A stretch of 64,000 nt of DNA from Phallus indusiatus. Lineage: Eukaryota; Basidiomycota; Agaricomycetes; Phallales; Phallaceae. This document shows positions 12,003 through 24,819 of this stretch, in pieces. The notes under the pieces were generated by a model. That model worked only from the letters and a program-made list of their open reading frames with translations, was not told the DNA's origin and searched no databases. Both the position numbers and the translations under genes were made by a program. Position 1 is the first letter of the stretch. Each line of letters opens with the position of its first letter. The DNA lies in NCBI GenBank assembly GCA_027605045.1, contig JAQFWX010000014.1:617391-681390 (forward strand), read 5' to 3'.

Positions 12003-13701
12003 CTAAGCTGACCTTTCGCGTCCGATTCCAGCAATTTCCGGAGATTCCGGGGAAAGTTCGTCGTTTTCTTTAGGTCTTGTATGCACCGATGTTTCATGAT
12101 CGCCCATTTCCACAAGGATGGATTGGTGTATATAATTTGTCACGCTTCGGATTTGAATAGTAGGTAATGATATATCGACAGCTTGAATTGCTGCAGAGTT
12201 CTTTTGACGAAGATCCAGAGTAAAATCCGCGAGTAAAATGATCGAAAGACTAGAAATGAAGACTGAATATTAGATTGGTAGTATGCAGATAGAGTGACTA
12301 TACCCGTGTTGAATACCGCCCATGATCGCGATCGTAGTCTAGTTTAGAGCACCCAATAAGTTACTTGACTTGATACTTTTTTACAACAAAAGTGGGCTTA
12401 CATCATTCTTAACCTACATTTAGAATGTCAGCTGATAGGACTCAAAATACAGCCAGATTCTGAATCTACTCACCTGATCGATAATTATAACAGTGGTGGT
12501 AAAGATAATTACGAAGCTTCGAAAGAAATGCTATAGTATATCACATGGTTTTTTGTCTGGACTCACCAAAACCTGGACACAGCTAATTCGAGATAATGTT
12601 AATACGACTGCATTGGTGATCCGATTGGAGCATACTTTGTTTTAGTACCACTGAAACAAGGTCATTGCGACTTTGAATGCTGGTTTCACGCTTCAACCTC
12701 CATGTACCCCAGACCTTCCATAAGCAAATGCTGAAGACAGCGAGATCAGTTAAGGCAGTACAAATATTTTCGATAAGGGCGGCTATTAGTAGAGATGCTC
12801 CGATGGTATCTATTATGTTGAAACTTGGTCATTGATAGCCAGTAATGATTTTTCGTCCTACCAGGAGAGCTAGAAACAAACTGAGAACGAGAATTGACAT
12901 GGTTTATAGAATTTTTTCATGCCTTTGAAAACAGCCCCGAGTTATTATTATTTCTAAAAAGAAAGGTGAATATTCCTCCGCATGTTTCCCCAAAAAACGA
13001 CTCCTACCGTACAGCTCTGAACTAAGCCCCCCTCCAAACAATAGGGCCAAAATTACAGTCATGACTTTGTTTCCTCCGCATAATGAGTATGCTCGAATAA
13101 TTAACAAGCCTAAAAAAACATTCCAAAGGATATTCACGAGCTATATGCTGTACCAACCTTGAACACCAACATAACCCAAAACGGCTAAAGCATTCTCTGT
13201 ATTGGCGAGGTTACCACATAAACTTTGTGCCTTCTGAATTAGTGAGCTTCGCGATAATTATAATAACCTACCTTTCAGGCTTCAAAGAAAAATGGTAAAC
13301 ACTGTTTGCGCGCACTTCAAGATAATGCTTACTGGCGAAATATCTGACAAGAGACGAAATGCTTGATCTAGAACATTTGTATATCTTGTAATAGCATAAA
13401 GCAAACTAGGAATGCTGAGAGGTTTTGGTGATAGCCACATATATACCATTTCTTGAGGTATAGCCAGTATTGTAGTATAAATAACTAGGCCTAAGATATT
13501 ATTTTAAATACTTAACTGTTCATATAGCTTGTTGAAAGTAGGATAACGTACTTAGCATGGCACATTGTATGAGCGTTATGATATAACTAACGTCATCGTC
13601 AGTTAAGTATCTAATATTCGAACAAAAACCTACTCATTATATGCTATTTGAGTCAGTTCCGAGATACTGATAGAGGTAGCGTTGGTGATGCTATCATTCA
13701 T
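12003..13701 (-). CDS. DUF6533 GPCR-like membrane protein, array copy 3 (reference model)
   Basis: ATG at 13701 (MNDSITNATS) to TAG at 12003. I could follow the 3' half exon by exon. The 16-nt microexon (12567-12582), 43-nt exon (12474-12516), 12-nt microexon (12402-12413), 35-nt exon (12304-12338) and 247-nt last exon (12003-12249) join in frame with GT-AG ends. Upstream are the DUF6533 core with IPQEMVYMWLSPKP and AITRYTNVLD (about 13340-13500), a helix with RAYSLCGGNK (12990-13100), and a helix with ENICTALTDL leading into VWGTWRLKRE (12640-12790). The tail carries DFTLDLRQ and SILVEMGDHE. This suggests a seven-helix receptor-like protein of roughly 300-340 residues; its ligand is unknown. 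Confidence 0.85.
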
Positions 13702-14804
13702 TTACAAGTCGGTAGGGCAGTGGTGTGAAGGTGTGTAGCTCTCAGGCAGATACGAGACCAACCATCGTGTCCCTTTAAGAATAACTGAACCAAGGCAAAC
13801 ACGGTTATCCAATTTGCCCTCGTCAATCGTGAAACCATGATTGAAACATCATTACCTAAAAATATCTTCATCAACAACATATTCGTCTCTTCAACCTTCT
13901 ACACTCAGATCAGTCAATTAACTGTGAGTTCGCTCATCCTGTAGCCCGCCTTAGGAAAATAGCTAAACTGTTAAACTTACTTTTTGAGAAATGAACAGCG
14001 TTCTACTAAGCAGTTCCGGAAAAATAAAATGTCGAGTTCCACCGCAAACGATGCTTGATTGGTAAACTGACTGCTTGGGAATTTAACATCCCTTTGACGC
14101 ATATGATGTAGGACTCAAGATGAGCTTCAGGAAAATCCTAGATGATGATGATGATGGTTGCCCCCTGCCTTTCATATTAATCATCAGTTTAGACTAATAT
14201 CTAAATCAGACTAACAAGAACTCAGCTCTATTCAGCCAGAACAAGGGTAAAAACTTAGGGAACGGCTCGCAATTTGGTGAACCTTAGCTACAGATAATTA
14301 TACATAGTAAAATCAACTTTTCCTGCACGTTTCTATCATCGTCATCTTTTTAAAAAAATATGATCCTTACAGTTTATTCGTCGCACAAGTGTTGTCATTT
14401 TCCGACATACTGGAAATCACCCAAACCAACGCCCATCTCTCACCTGGTATAGACAGATAGTGTGTGTGAATCAAAGAGTCCCAGTGCATGACCCTATAAA
14501 CAGACAGTGAAAGCTGTTGATTGGTTATCGGAGTCTGAATATCGTAGATTAATCGATTACGCGTCATGCATCCGAGTCATGAGACAGAATTTGCAAACGG
14601 GGCCATTGGATGGGAATGCTGAAGCTTGAAGGTGAATGTCCCTCATATTTATACAATTCCGCGATGTTCTCACTGTATAGAAGGTGTTTCTTTAATCCAG
14701 CGCATTGCCATACTACACCGATTTGCCAAAGTAGTCCTAGTGTGAAGTCCTTTAGTGTCCAACCGTTGGGCCACTGGTATGTTGCACGTCTTGCAGGTGC
14801 GTCC
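13702..14804. other. Spacer with a third partial copy of the small relic
   Basis: No intact gene. At 14362-14470 (minus) a fragment with SSMSENDNTC matches the exon of the relic at 2512-2730. A (GAT)n microsatellite lies near 14143-14157. Confidence 0.35.
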
Positions 14805-15045
14805 CATCTGAAAAATGAAGCCACGAGATTAGGAGTTTCTGATTCATTTGTAGTGTCTGGCCGATCTGGTAGAGTCAGGCGCTTGGTCGGCGCAATGGTA
14901 GAGAAGTCGACACATTCGGGAATGGCAACCTCGTCCATACCAATCAAGTATCTCTCCAGATACGCAGTACTACGTTCATTCTTTCACGTAGTCCATCCTG
15001 GCACTTATTTCATTAATGGGTGCCAGTCTTGACGAATCTGTCCAT
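14805..15045 (+). pseudogene. GH16-like fragment 2
   Basis: Short plus-strand fragment nearly identical in layout to 25240-25460: an aatggtagagaagtcgacac stretch equivalent to NGGEVDT, an intron and the start of the following exon. It sits beside HSP20 relic 3, so the unit is rearranged here compared with the others. Confidence 0.45.
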
Positions 15046-15064
15046 GCTTACCGATCACGTTTCA

Positions 15065-15555
15065 CTACTGGGCCCTGCAGAACCCTGAGGCCTGAAGCCG
15101 AAGCTTGATCCTCGGTGAGCTTGTGCGCAGTGTTACCTGCAACGTCGCGTCATTAACAGCAGGAGATAGAAGCCCCGTTCAGAGATTACGGTAGACGTAG
15201 AAGAATCTCGGGCTGGTTTGGCGACTTCATCAAGTACGTTAGACTTTAAGATGCGCGTCTCCAGTATTCAAACTGCCTCGATTAACCCCAACCCTAATCA
15301 CGAAGCTCCCTTTTGAACACCTGACCTCGACAATATGATCATTTTGGTGCTCCGAAAAGTCTAAGATTGGGTGGCGGGATTAGGTGAAGTCGTCGAATGG
15401 TGGAAGTGACAGTGCAGAGGGAGGGGAGATTATGCATCAATGATGACTCAGGCCGAGTTGAACGGGCTATGTCGTTGAAGAGTATGATCAAGGGGCTGGG
15501 CTCGTTGGAGGATGTGCAGGGGGACGGGACATCTCCGGGGAGTTTCAGCGGTTAC
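15065..15555 (-). pseudogene. HSP20 relic 3
   Basis: Minus-strand HSP20 relic. The 3' exon (15065-15250) has lost most of the RTVWLPRAV block, and the 5' exon (15270-15555) keeps an IILFNDIAR stretch matching FALFDDVAR. It shares its downstream gccctgcag..accctgag tail with the extra fragment at 3361-3641. Frames are broken. Confidence 0.6.
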
Positions 15556-16339
15556 CAACTTACTATCGACCACGACGACATGGACGGCGATGACTGTTAC
15601 TATAAGGCTCGTTCTGGAACGTAGTACGTATTGACACTTAGGAAAGATTCTCGTTTTCGAAATGCTGTGCGTGCGTGGGGTTTGCGCGGGGTAGCTCTGG
15701 TGAGTGACAGTAGTCACAATGCGTAACGCGTAACGTAACGTTAGCCTGAGTGTCTGTAGTTTCGAAAAGATTCCACGGACCACGATCCACGATCCACCCA
15801 TTCAAAAGCACTTAGAAGACGAATTTGAAAATGTTTCGTGGCCACGGACGCTGATCAATGTGAACAATTATACTACGTTTAAATTTTATGTCAATAGAAT
15901 GACTTTGAACCTTTGCAGATGGCAATTTTCGACAAATTTACGATGAACAGCCGAACTTTTTTATCTGGATATATTTTCATAACTGTACGTCCTCTTCAGT
16001 AATCCGTTCCGTATTGCAGAACGCCAATTACATCCTATTTCCTCCTACGTAGTAAACAACCTTGCCACGGCCGAAGTCGGAATAGCAAACAATCACATTG
16101 GTCGACTGCGCCAAAAAACACAATTACAACGCAACCTGACAATTTCCGTTCAGTGATAAACGGAACGCATCACAGTTTTATAGGAAGGGAAGAGGTGTAT
16201 CTTGGACTGCTGTTACACACAGGGTTTGGACGCAAGTACGCCTTTATCAGTAAGACAAAGTTTATAAGATCAGAGGTGTCTCTCATTTGTCTTCTCTGTT
16301 CTATTGTAGTTTTTGACCCGCATCGTGGAGTGAAGCGTC
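15556..16339. other. Spacer between HSP20 relic 3 and GH16 relic
   Basis: Holds the paralogue of the MITE target region without the insert (near 15665: ctgtgcgtgcgtgg). Unassigned DNA follows; the early part of the GH16 relic may begin near 16040. No intact gene. Confidence 0.4.
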
Positions 16340-16790
16340 CATCTGGCCCAGTGGTGAGAAAGTAGACACAATCAAGAACGTCAAGCTCGCCGTGACCAAC
16401 AAGCTTTACACATCAACCCGTTCCGTTCGTACGCGTTCTTTCATTTGACCTCACACAGTCTATCCCCATGTACTAACTATACCAACTCTAGATGCGATAT
16501 TGACGGGGTCTTCTGTCCCACGAGCTCATTCTCGATGTCACGCTTTCAATGCCCAAACTTGTAAGCTTGTCGAATAGCTGTGCCTTTTCAAATTTAATTC
16601 ATCTCTCATTTTTACGGTACAGGTGATCTCATTGGGGTCAGCGAAACATGTCGTATGCTACAACGGCTTGATAACCCCGACATCTATCCATACACGATAA
16701 CCCAAATCCCGAAATTATCTCCGGTCAAGGTTTTCCGTCCTGATGAAGCCGCTGCTACTACTGACATCTAAATCGAAGTTTGCGTATTTT
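16340..16790 (+). pseudogene. GH16 beta-glucanase-like relic 3
   Basis: Plus-strand relic with PSGEKVDTIKNVKL at about 16345-16390 (GH16 active-site block with key acids lost), a branch site actaac and intron end ccaactctag (16470-16490), a degraded HELILDVTL block, and a gtaagc donor near 16561. It aligns block by block with the relic at 52.6-53.4 kb. Confidence 0.5.
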
Positions 16791-16944
16791 AAGGTCTCAT
16801 TCCTACGACTCGGAGACTTGGAGTTGCAAATCCTTCGGGGGTTTCAGCAATCCAGATTAATCACAGACAGCTTTCGCTGCCAGTCATGATGTATTATTAA
16901 CAGAGGCTATTGAACTCATAGTTATGTCCATGTACATTGATGGG

Positions 16945-17112
16945 TATGTATCCCGATGCATGATGATAGACCACGATGAGGAAGATCAAATCATATGGTT
17001 TGAATCCCGATACATTATGATAAACCATGATAGGGCAGACCAAATTGATGTGTACGGTATGAATCCCGATAGATTATGATAGAACATGATGAGACCGACC
17101 AAATTGATTTGA
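16945..17112. repeat. Three imperfect ~54-59 bp tandem repeats
   Basis: Each unit carries aatcccgat(a/g)(c/g)attatgata followed by (a/c)ca(c/t)gatgag and gaccaaat. The tcccga anchor recurs at 16951, 17005 and 17064. Diverged minisatellite between GH16 relic 3 and copy 4. Confidence 0.65.
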
Positions 17113-18907
17113 AGTGAGGAGAGAGACATTAAGGTTGAGGGATGGTACATCAGGGTGCATCAAAAAAGCATGAATGAACCAATAATAAATGAATTAAGAT
17201 ATATGGGAAAATCATGAGATATACCAAGATTGTCAACATTACGAGAAACATACCTTCTCATTGACAGTTTGGCAATAATATCAACATCCGCATTCTTCAG
17301 ATATGCCTGAGCTTTGTCCCACCACCCAGCTTAATTCACCAGCAAGTGTACAATCAGCTATACAAAACAAAATGAGCACGAGATATATTTGTGAAGGCAA
17401 GGCTAAAATTGACCGTTCACCCTTCTCAAGATGATTATTCTGACCTCCGGGTCGGAAGCAGTTACAACGGCAAACCATGGCCATGACGCCGGTGACCTTC
17501 ATGTGCTTGAAGCACGTCGTCTGGGATGTGATTCCAGCTTCACGCAATGTCGGGACGAATGTGGTGTTGTGGATTGCATTCTGGTCGCCAACATCATCCA
17601 TCATGATGACAGCAGCAGAGGGTTTGGAATGTCGTTTCCTTCTCTTTCAGAACAGCGGTTTCAGAGACATGGAAGAGGGAGAGGGAGACAGACCATAAAA
17701 TGTCCCAGGACAACAGCTTAAGAGTAAACAGCACTACTCCGAGAGCCATGTGGAGTTGAGGACCCAGTGGTACTGACAGGAACATGTAGGACAAAGGTTA
17801 ATTCATTAAGCGTGCACGGACCAAGCTAAGAGGACACAAATAAAGTATTTATTCGATGTGATGCGAATTATACATGTGATGGGTGGAAGCTCTTCATGTC
17901 CGTTGATCCTAAGAGAGCTTAGTCCATGCAGTCCATACTCTGTTACAAAGCCTCGAATGTGAGACCGTTCATCGGGTTTGCGGACATGATAAAAAGCATT
18001 AAATAGAAAGGGTCTAAGAAGGGATGGGTGTAAGTGTTGGCCTTTGCCTTTCTTTTTTCGCAAATCTTAAATTCACTTCATAATTAGTTACATGCCAATA
18101 ACAAGCTCAGAAAATTAAGATTAGATGCGATAGCTTAACCAGTATACTTCTCCGTGAGAATTTTCATGGCCTAATTCTTAAAATATATTTCTATGCTTTT
18201 AATGTGCAACACTGACAAATCCAATCCATTGGCATTCTGGGAAATCATATACTACACAGCGGGAGGAAGTATTCTATTTTTTGAATCTGCTTGATCATGC
18301 CTTTGGGTCAACAGAACTCTGATGGGAGTCTGGTCAATCCTAATCTATCAAACTCTATCTTGGTCTATTGGATTCTATCCTGGTCTATCTGACAATGCAC
18401 CAAGCAGACCAGAAAACCTTCAAATATTGATGCATCAGGATTTCCATTACAAAAAATAGCGTATTAGTAAGACCAAGTTTTGTATTTCTCAGGGATTAAA
18501 CATGATGGACCTAAACCCTAGAGCACAACGGCCGACTCTCTCAAAGATCCATCCTAGCCCGCAGCGCGAACTGTCTATGGTCCATCAGAGTAGCTTTTAC
18601 AGGTGCTGCGCCTCCCTATGTACTACGACCGAGTGTTACATAAACTCGCTTCATTGCTAGAAGCTGCACTGATTTGATCAAATTCGCATGTGGCTATGTA
18701 TGTATAAAAAGCACTCGTAATCGGACATCTCCGCACTTTACGTTTTTATTTTTTTATATTGACCCCCATTTGACACAATACATTAGGAATATTCTTTGAA
18801 TTTATGAGATGATCACGGTGGAATTGCATAAAGCCTATCTCACCCGGTCACCTTGAATACACTTAGTTTAGAATCCGCGTACATTGATCACGTCGTTTGT
18901 GCCCATA
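17113..18907. other. Unassigned insertion-like spacer with weak minus-strand open frames
   Basis: This stretch has no counterpart that I can see in the other units, which suggests later insertion. Minus-strand open frames at 17281-17604, 17594-17794 and 17806-18063 contain hydrophobic runs (for example IYLVLILFCIADC) but no domain I recognise. A ctatcttggtctat-type repeat lies at 18340-18400. No gene is claimed. Confidence 0.3.
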
Positions 18908-20628
18908 CTAAGACTGTTCGTATCCAATCTCGGCGTCCGGGGTCGATCGATCACTTTCACCCCTTGTATTGTGTACCGGCGTTTCATTGTTTCCCATCTC
19001 CACAAGGATAGATCGGTGTATATAAGTCGCCACGCTTTGAATTTGAATAGAAGGGAGCGTTATATTCGCGGCTTGAATTGCTGCGGAATTTTGCTGACGA
19101 AGATCCAAAGTGAAATCGGCGAGTAAAATGGCCGATAGACTTGGAATTGAAGATGAACAATGACGGAAGAATGAAGACAGATATGACCATACCTCTGTTG
19201 GAAACTATACGTGATATTGACTGCAGTCTGAAATTGATTGTATTATAAATGGCTTGATAGTTTATTTAATTATAGTCATGATGTATGCTCACGATATCCT
19301 TAATCTGCATTCAAAAGTCAGTTACTGAGAAACTTTAATCAGAATCTGAATTTTTTACTTGATTAATAATTATGATAGTGGCTGTAAAAATAATCACGAA
19401 ACTTGGAAGAAAATCTCAGTCATACAAATGATTCTTTTGCATCGTTATCCAACAAACTCACCAAAACCTCGAAATAACTAATTCAATGTGTGAACACAAT
19501 CTCGTTGTGTAATGATATAATTGAAACGTACTTTGGTGGAGCAGCACTGAAACAAGGTCATTGCGACTTTGAATGCCGGTTTCGCGCTTTAATTTCCATG
19601 TACCCCAGACCTTCCATAAGCAAACGGAGAAGACAATTAGATCAGCTAAAATAACACAAATATTTTCGACCAAGGCCAGTGGGAACGCTTCGAAAAATCG
19701 TATTGCAATTTATTTAGACTTATTAATAACACGTAATGTTCATAAAACCTTACAGAAAGAGCTAGAACAATATCAATGAGACAAAATTCAACGCAACTCA
19801 ATAGTTCCATTGTTTCGCACCTATTGTTCGAACATCCCGAAGATAGTGTTGCCTCTGAATAAAGGTAAGGATTCTACTACGTTACTAATATTTTCTCGCC
19901 ATGATATGAGTTTCTTACCATAAATGAACGCACCAAACCCTCCCAAAAAAAGTAAGGCTAAAATCCCAGTCACGGCCTTGTTCCCTTGACACAATGAGTA
20001 TGCTCGGGCAATTAACAAGCCTGAACAAATAGTCAAATAGTTCAAATGTTTTAGTTCATAAACCATATAACTATGCTACACCAACCTTGAACACCGGTGT
20101 ATCCCAGAATGGTTACTACATCTACTATATAAGACAGAACATCGCACAAACTTTTTGTACTTTTTGAATTTTGACTCTTCGTAATGGATCATACTGTCTT
20201 ACCTTCCTAACTGCATTAAAAAAATGTCATCTGTTTGTCACAAACTCCGCCGCTGAATATTTCTGCTTACTGGTACAGAGTTTAACCAAACGGTAGTCAC
20301 TTGACCAACAAGTGTCCCATATCTTGTAAAAATATAAAGCAGGCTTGGAATGCTTAAAGGCTTTGGTGATAGCCACACATATACGATTTCTTGTGATGCT
20401 GCCAATATCGTTGTATACACTAGTAGCGCTAATGCATTATAATAATTTCAGTGCTCATCAGCACCCTGTTATAAATGAGGCAACGTACCTAGAGTAGCAC
20501 AATTTACAAGTCTCAAGACATACCTAATGCTTTTAGTCAATTAAATAACGAATGTTTAAGATGAAAACCCACTCAAGATATGCCGTTTGTATCACGTCTG
20601 ACACGTCCATTTCAATGGCATTGTTCAT
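18908..20628 (-). CDS. DUF6533 GPCR-like membrane protein, array copy 4
   Basis: ATG at 20628 (MNNAIEMDVSD) to stop at 18908. The first exon ends at a gtgggt donor, and a 34-nt exon spelling YVLRLVNCATL joins it to the DUF6533 core (QEIVYVWLSPKPLSIPS, TRYGTLVG) at 20270-20430. RAYSLCQGNK lies near 19970-20020, and VWGTWKLKRETGIQ near 19560-19620. The tail near 18950-19120 has DLRQQNSAAI and SILVEMG and is slightly shorter than in its neighbours. A TATA-like box precedes the ATG by about 95 bp. Most similar to copy 5, with which it shares its 5' flank. Confidence 0.8.
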
Positions 20629-20639
20629 TCTCAAAAGTC

Positions 20640-21560
20640 TGAATTGTAGTGGCGCGAAAGTAAGTTGAGGGATTATTTTTGAGTCTGAGTTATGGGTCAA
20701 GTATAAGCCAGGAACCCCATACATATAAAAAGGAGGGGAAAGTGGATGTTTATTGTTAAGTCGCCCTAATCATCAATCATGGCATGACTCAAAATTGTTG
20801 CAATCGCAGTAACTTTTAATTACCAAAATCCATCCCTCCGAACTTTACGGACCCTCCGCACATATCATCTCATAAAAATCGTAAGTTTATTATCGTTGGA
20901 ACAGCCTGAGTCTCACAGCGCTATTATATTATTTCTCTGCTAAACCAAGATCAACTCGGCATCAAATTTGAGTGCTAGGAGCTCCATGACTTTTCTATGG
21001 AAAGAGAAAATGTGCTTCTAGAACAACCTAGTAGTCGGTTCAAAATTTCAAACTGTCATCCGCGCCAAGATGATCATTTGCCAAATGGGTGATACGGTGA
21101 TCCCAATGCAAGCTGTTTGTGTTTTTTTTACAACATGACTATTTATCAATATATAAATCATCTCTGAACCGAACAAGCAAGGCGCACAAGATGAATGACG
21201 CGACCGGCCATCTCCATAAGTCAAAGTCCCGGCACATAGTACAGATTCACACACACAAATCATCTCAACTCAATTTTGATTCGCCGCGAACTCCTGTTAG
21301 GATGAATTCAAAGACAAACGTCTCACTTCCGGCCCTTCTTCACTTTCATGGCCGCGAGTTAGGAGTAGCGACATAGGAGGATCAATTTTTATTCTTTCAA
21401 TGATACGTTTTCATCATTGTTATTTCGAGACAGTTGATATGATTGCTATTTCCTAGTTGCTATCAAGACATATCATGTTTGCCAGAAACAGAACAAATAA
21501 CTATCGGCTGAATGTGAGCGGAAAATTCAACCAGACGCCACAAGCGATCTGGAATAAAGT
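20640..21560. repeat. Paralogous 5' flank shared by copies 4 and 5
   Basis: This block is paralogous to 28140-28940. Shared landmarks include gatgaattcaaagacaaacg (21300 and 28668) and gaccacaagc-type segments before a ggtaagta site (21575 and 28939). It marks a segmental duplication that carried the membrane gene with its upstream DNA. No intact gene inside. Confidence 0.6.
20722..20731 (-). promoter_or_regulatory. TATA-like box of copy 4
   Basis: Reads tttttatatg on the minus strand, 95 bp upstream of the copy 4 ATG. The same motif sits at the same distance before copy 5. Position and conservation support a core promoter element; not proven. Confidence 0.5.
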
Positions 21561-22334
21561 TCACAGACCACTGATGCGAGGGTAAGTATCACGCCGAGTG
21601 AGAAAATTCTTCACGACGAACCAGCGCGTTTGTTCTAAGGGCATTTAGTAAAGCGACGGGCCCGGCGGAATCGGAAAGGCGAGAGAGTACACAGATGTCA
21701 ACGACCCGAAGTGAGAGGTGAGGTTTGGGAACTTGGAAAAACAAATACTTACTATCAGTGATAAATTATAAACAACAACGAAAAGCACGAAACAAAGGTC
21801 ATATGGAGCGGCGCTGAATTCGCAGTCGACGCAATGTTGATTTTACCACCCACCATCCAAACCAAATCCTGTGCGGTGTTTCCTGATATTGACCACACTG
21901 CTGACTTCAGCTGATAAGGAGGGCCGGGGGTCAATTCAATAGCCCCGTTGCCCTCCGACAGCGTATTCCTGTTTCCATGCTACCTACGCCGCCTTTGAGT
22001 ATGTTGTCGTTGGCGTTTTCTAGTATCTTCACCGGTGGCCCAGATTTTTCCGTCGTGCGTGGAGACCTCATTAGGGAGGAGCATCTGCGGGATGACATAA
22101 GTCAAAGATCTCGGGCTTTTCAAGCGATGAGTCGACACAATTAACACATAAACGAGATAGCTCACAGTTCTCACCGGTATACTGATTCCTGAATCCTAAA
22201 TGGTAGTGACTGCCCCGAGTGACATTATTTCGGGTTGACCATCCACTAACCAAATAAACATTCTCCGTTATGTTGGATCCGAGTCGTTACGAATGAATTC
22301 ATGACAGACGACAGGTGACAAGTAACATGATATT

Positions 22335-23390
22335 CACAGGGCACTTTCTGTACTTGATTGAGGTCGCGAATTTGGCACGTCTTGTGTTTTGCCGCCTTGA
22401 AAAATAGGGAACTTTGAACCTACTGAGCCGACAGCCTGAGAGCAGTATACGTAGAGATTATCAAGGAAGATTTATTTACTGCGTTCAACAAAACCTGATT
22501 GTACTGTTGAATTTAACTGACTGGGAACTCGAGTAGCCCTTTGAAGGACTCGCAACGTTGTGGGCATAACCCCGAAAAATAGCGTGGTCTCCTCGAAGAC
22601 GACGGGTGCCGGTGCCAAATGACGTTATCCAGATTGGCGCTCCACCCATCCAATTCGAATCGACTATCAACATCTAAACCATACGGACAACTCAGAGTTC
22701 GGCCCTGTTTCATTGAAAAGTATATGTTACAGCGACGATGGAGATGATTATAAGGAGGACCGACTCGCTTCTGCTGATGTCAACGTCGTTTATCAGAGCC
22801 TTGAATCATCAATATGATTCTGACCTACGGTTCAAGTTGTCCATGTTTGTTAGGAACAAGTACACGTACAATTGAAGAGGCTGAAAATGGGTGCCAGACA
22901 CACTTCCCATAAGAATCTGTCTGGTAAGGCGAAGTATCAGAAGACCGCTAACGACGATTCTGCAACATTGACGAACTGGGATAACCAGATGATTCAGGGC
23001 ATCGTGCCTTTGGGACCTTCCAAAGCACCAGAAACCTGTGCGAGTCGCCGCTTGAACACCGCAAGAAATGAAGCCCCATTAAGGATGTGCTGACCACAAG
23101 TGACCACTGGCACAGTTGACAAACTTAGAAGAGGTTTAATTAACGTGAAAACATATATCACAAAATGACAAACTTGGGTCCCAGTTTCATCTGGTAATCC
23201 TTCCGATCAGATATCCGTTTGAAATCATGTTTAGTTAGATATATTATTTTGATACATGTAAAAATAAGCATAGCTGAAAACCTACTAGTAGGAATGACGT
23301 ACACTCAAAAAGCGAACAAGTACATTGTGGACAAGGACAATTCACTTACCGATACACGGATACAAACGTGGGTTCGGGAAATAGGAAGTA
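22335..23390. repeat. Paralogous spacer upstream of HSP20 relics 4 and 5
   Basis: Aligns with 31150-32230. Strong landmarks are gaacctactgagccgacagc and gggtgccagacacacttc, plus a plus-strand run reading GARHTSHK..GKAKYQKTA..DDSA in both copies. The peptide is conserved between copies but the surrounding frames differ and contain stops. I do not recognise it, and it may be a gene relic. Confidence 0.5.
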
Positions 23391-23444
23391 GATCACGAGA
23401 TAACGTATGAGAATTGGTGGCGTTTGTTGCCTTGCGCCAGAGAT

Positions 23445-24050
23445 CTATTGAATCTGAATCCTGAAGGACCCTTCATCCTTGGTATCTTGGGAATATGTAA
23501 AGTTAAAATGGCGTCCAACAACGCCGCGTCAATCTTGGAAGCATCAACGGCACGAGGGAAGTGTCGTTCGGACGAGATTACGGTAGGCGCAAAGGTATCT
23601 AATTTGGTAACTAAACCAAGTGTGTTAGTCCCCAAGGTAGGATAGCAATGTGAAGTAAACATACCTTCATTGGAGGCCGACGATCTCCATTTTCAAATAA
23701 CAGAGGCAGCCACCCTCTGATCAGTAGCGTCGACAGCCGCGTTTCCATTATTGTGATGCGCCCTAGTCAGGACCTTCCCTTCAATAGTCAAGCTATGCCC
23801 ATCTCCCCAGTCCTAACCTCAACATTCTCTTTATTGACAACAGAGACTTCAGCTTCGACAGTATATTTGTTGTCGTGTTCTGACAGGTCTAGAGTTGCGT
23901 AGCGGGGTTGGACAAAGCCGTCAGGCGGTGGCAAAATGGTGATGCATAATTAAGGAACAAGGATGATGATCAACATGAACGACCTACATTATCGAAGAGT
24001 CTGAAGAAGGCGCAGGATTCGTTGAGAGAATGTGTATAGGAGAGATACAT
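23445..24050 (-). pseudogene. HSP20 relic 4
   Basis: Minus-strand HSP20 copy from the ATG at 24050 (MYLSYTHSLNE) to the TAG at 23445. The 3' exon is fairly well kept (APTVISSERHFPRAVDASKI, LTLHIPKIP), but the TVWL block is deleted. The N-terminal exon runs into stops after NVGRS. The GHSLTIEGK block here preserves the frame that is lost in the copy at 51.6 kb. Confidence 0.75.
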
Positions 24051-24819
24051 CTGTTTCAAGATGAGCGTGTAGCTGCGAAGGTTGTTCCGTAAAATCCCTT
24101 TTATGAATTGCCACGTTAAATCGGAGGGGTTGTGTACTGACTGGTACTCACTGACAATGGTTTGTTGAAGAGTCTGAGGACTAGTATCGTAGAACTCTGA
24201 GAAACGTCCAGCTAAATTTTCAGCTGTTATGTTCGGTCGCGAAAACGCGGGTGATGACTATATCGAGTAATAATTACAATCTATGGCAGTTCTGGCATAG
24301 TCATAATAATAAAAGCGAAAGAGGTTCTTCAGGAAACGAAACAGGTCCGACGTCGTGCCTGGCAAGGCATGGTTGTGCGCAGCGTGCGCGTATGGTAGCT
24401 GGTAAGTGACAGTCACGATACATAACGTTAGACTGACACTCTTCGGATTCAATAAGCGACTGCGCAGCGGACATGATTGAGAGTCGTTGCGGAGGTCGAG
24501 GTTGGGCAACAAAATTCAACGACAGACGACTGGATTAGTCATCGTCGGAGTTTGAATACTACCCACTTTTGACTCTCGAGTCTCGACTCGACGAGGAGTC
24601 CAAAGCCTCTGTCACCAAGTTCAATAGACACCTCACGGGTCTGAAATATTGAACGTTGATTTACTGTAGTAAGATGACTAGCGAAGGGCATACAGTCATC
24701 ATCATACGCCTAAAAAAGTCCATCTGTAAAGATTAAAGTTCTTTCTGACGTGAAATTTAATAGTGTGCGTAACAACGCGATGTTTTCAAGTCTCGTCTTT
24801 TCAAACTTGCGCATTGTTG

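Noticed and set aside
17281..18063. Chain of minus-strand frames as a new membrane gene
   Set aside because: The frames do not join with consistent splice sites and show no family motif; listed only as unassigned spacer.
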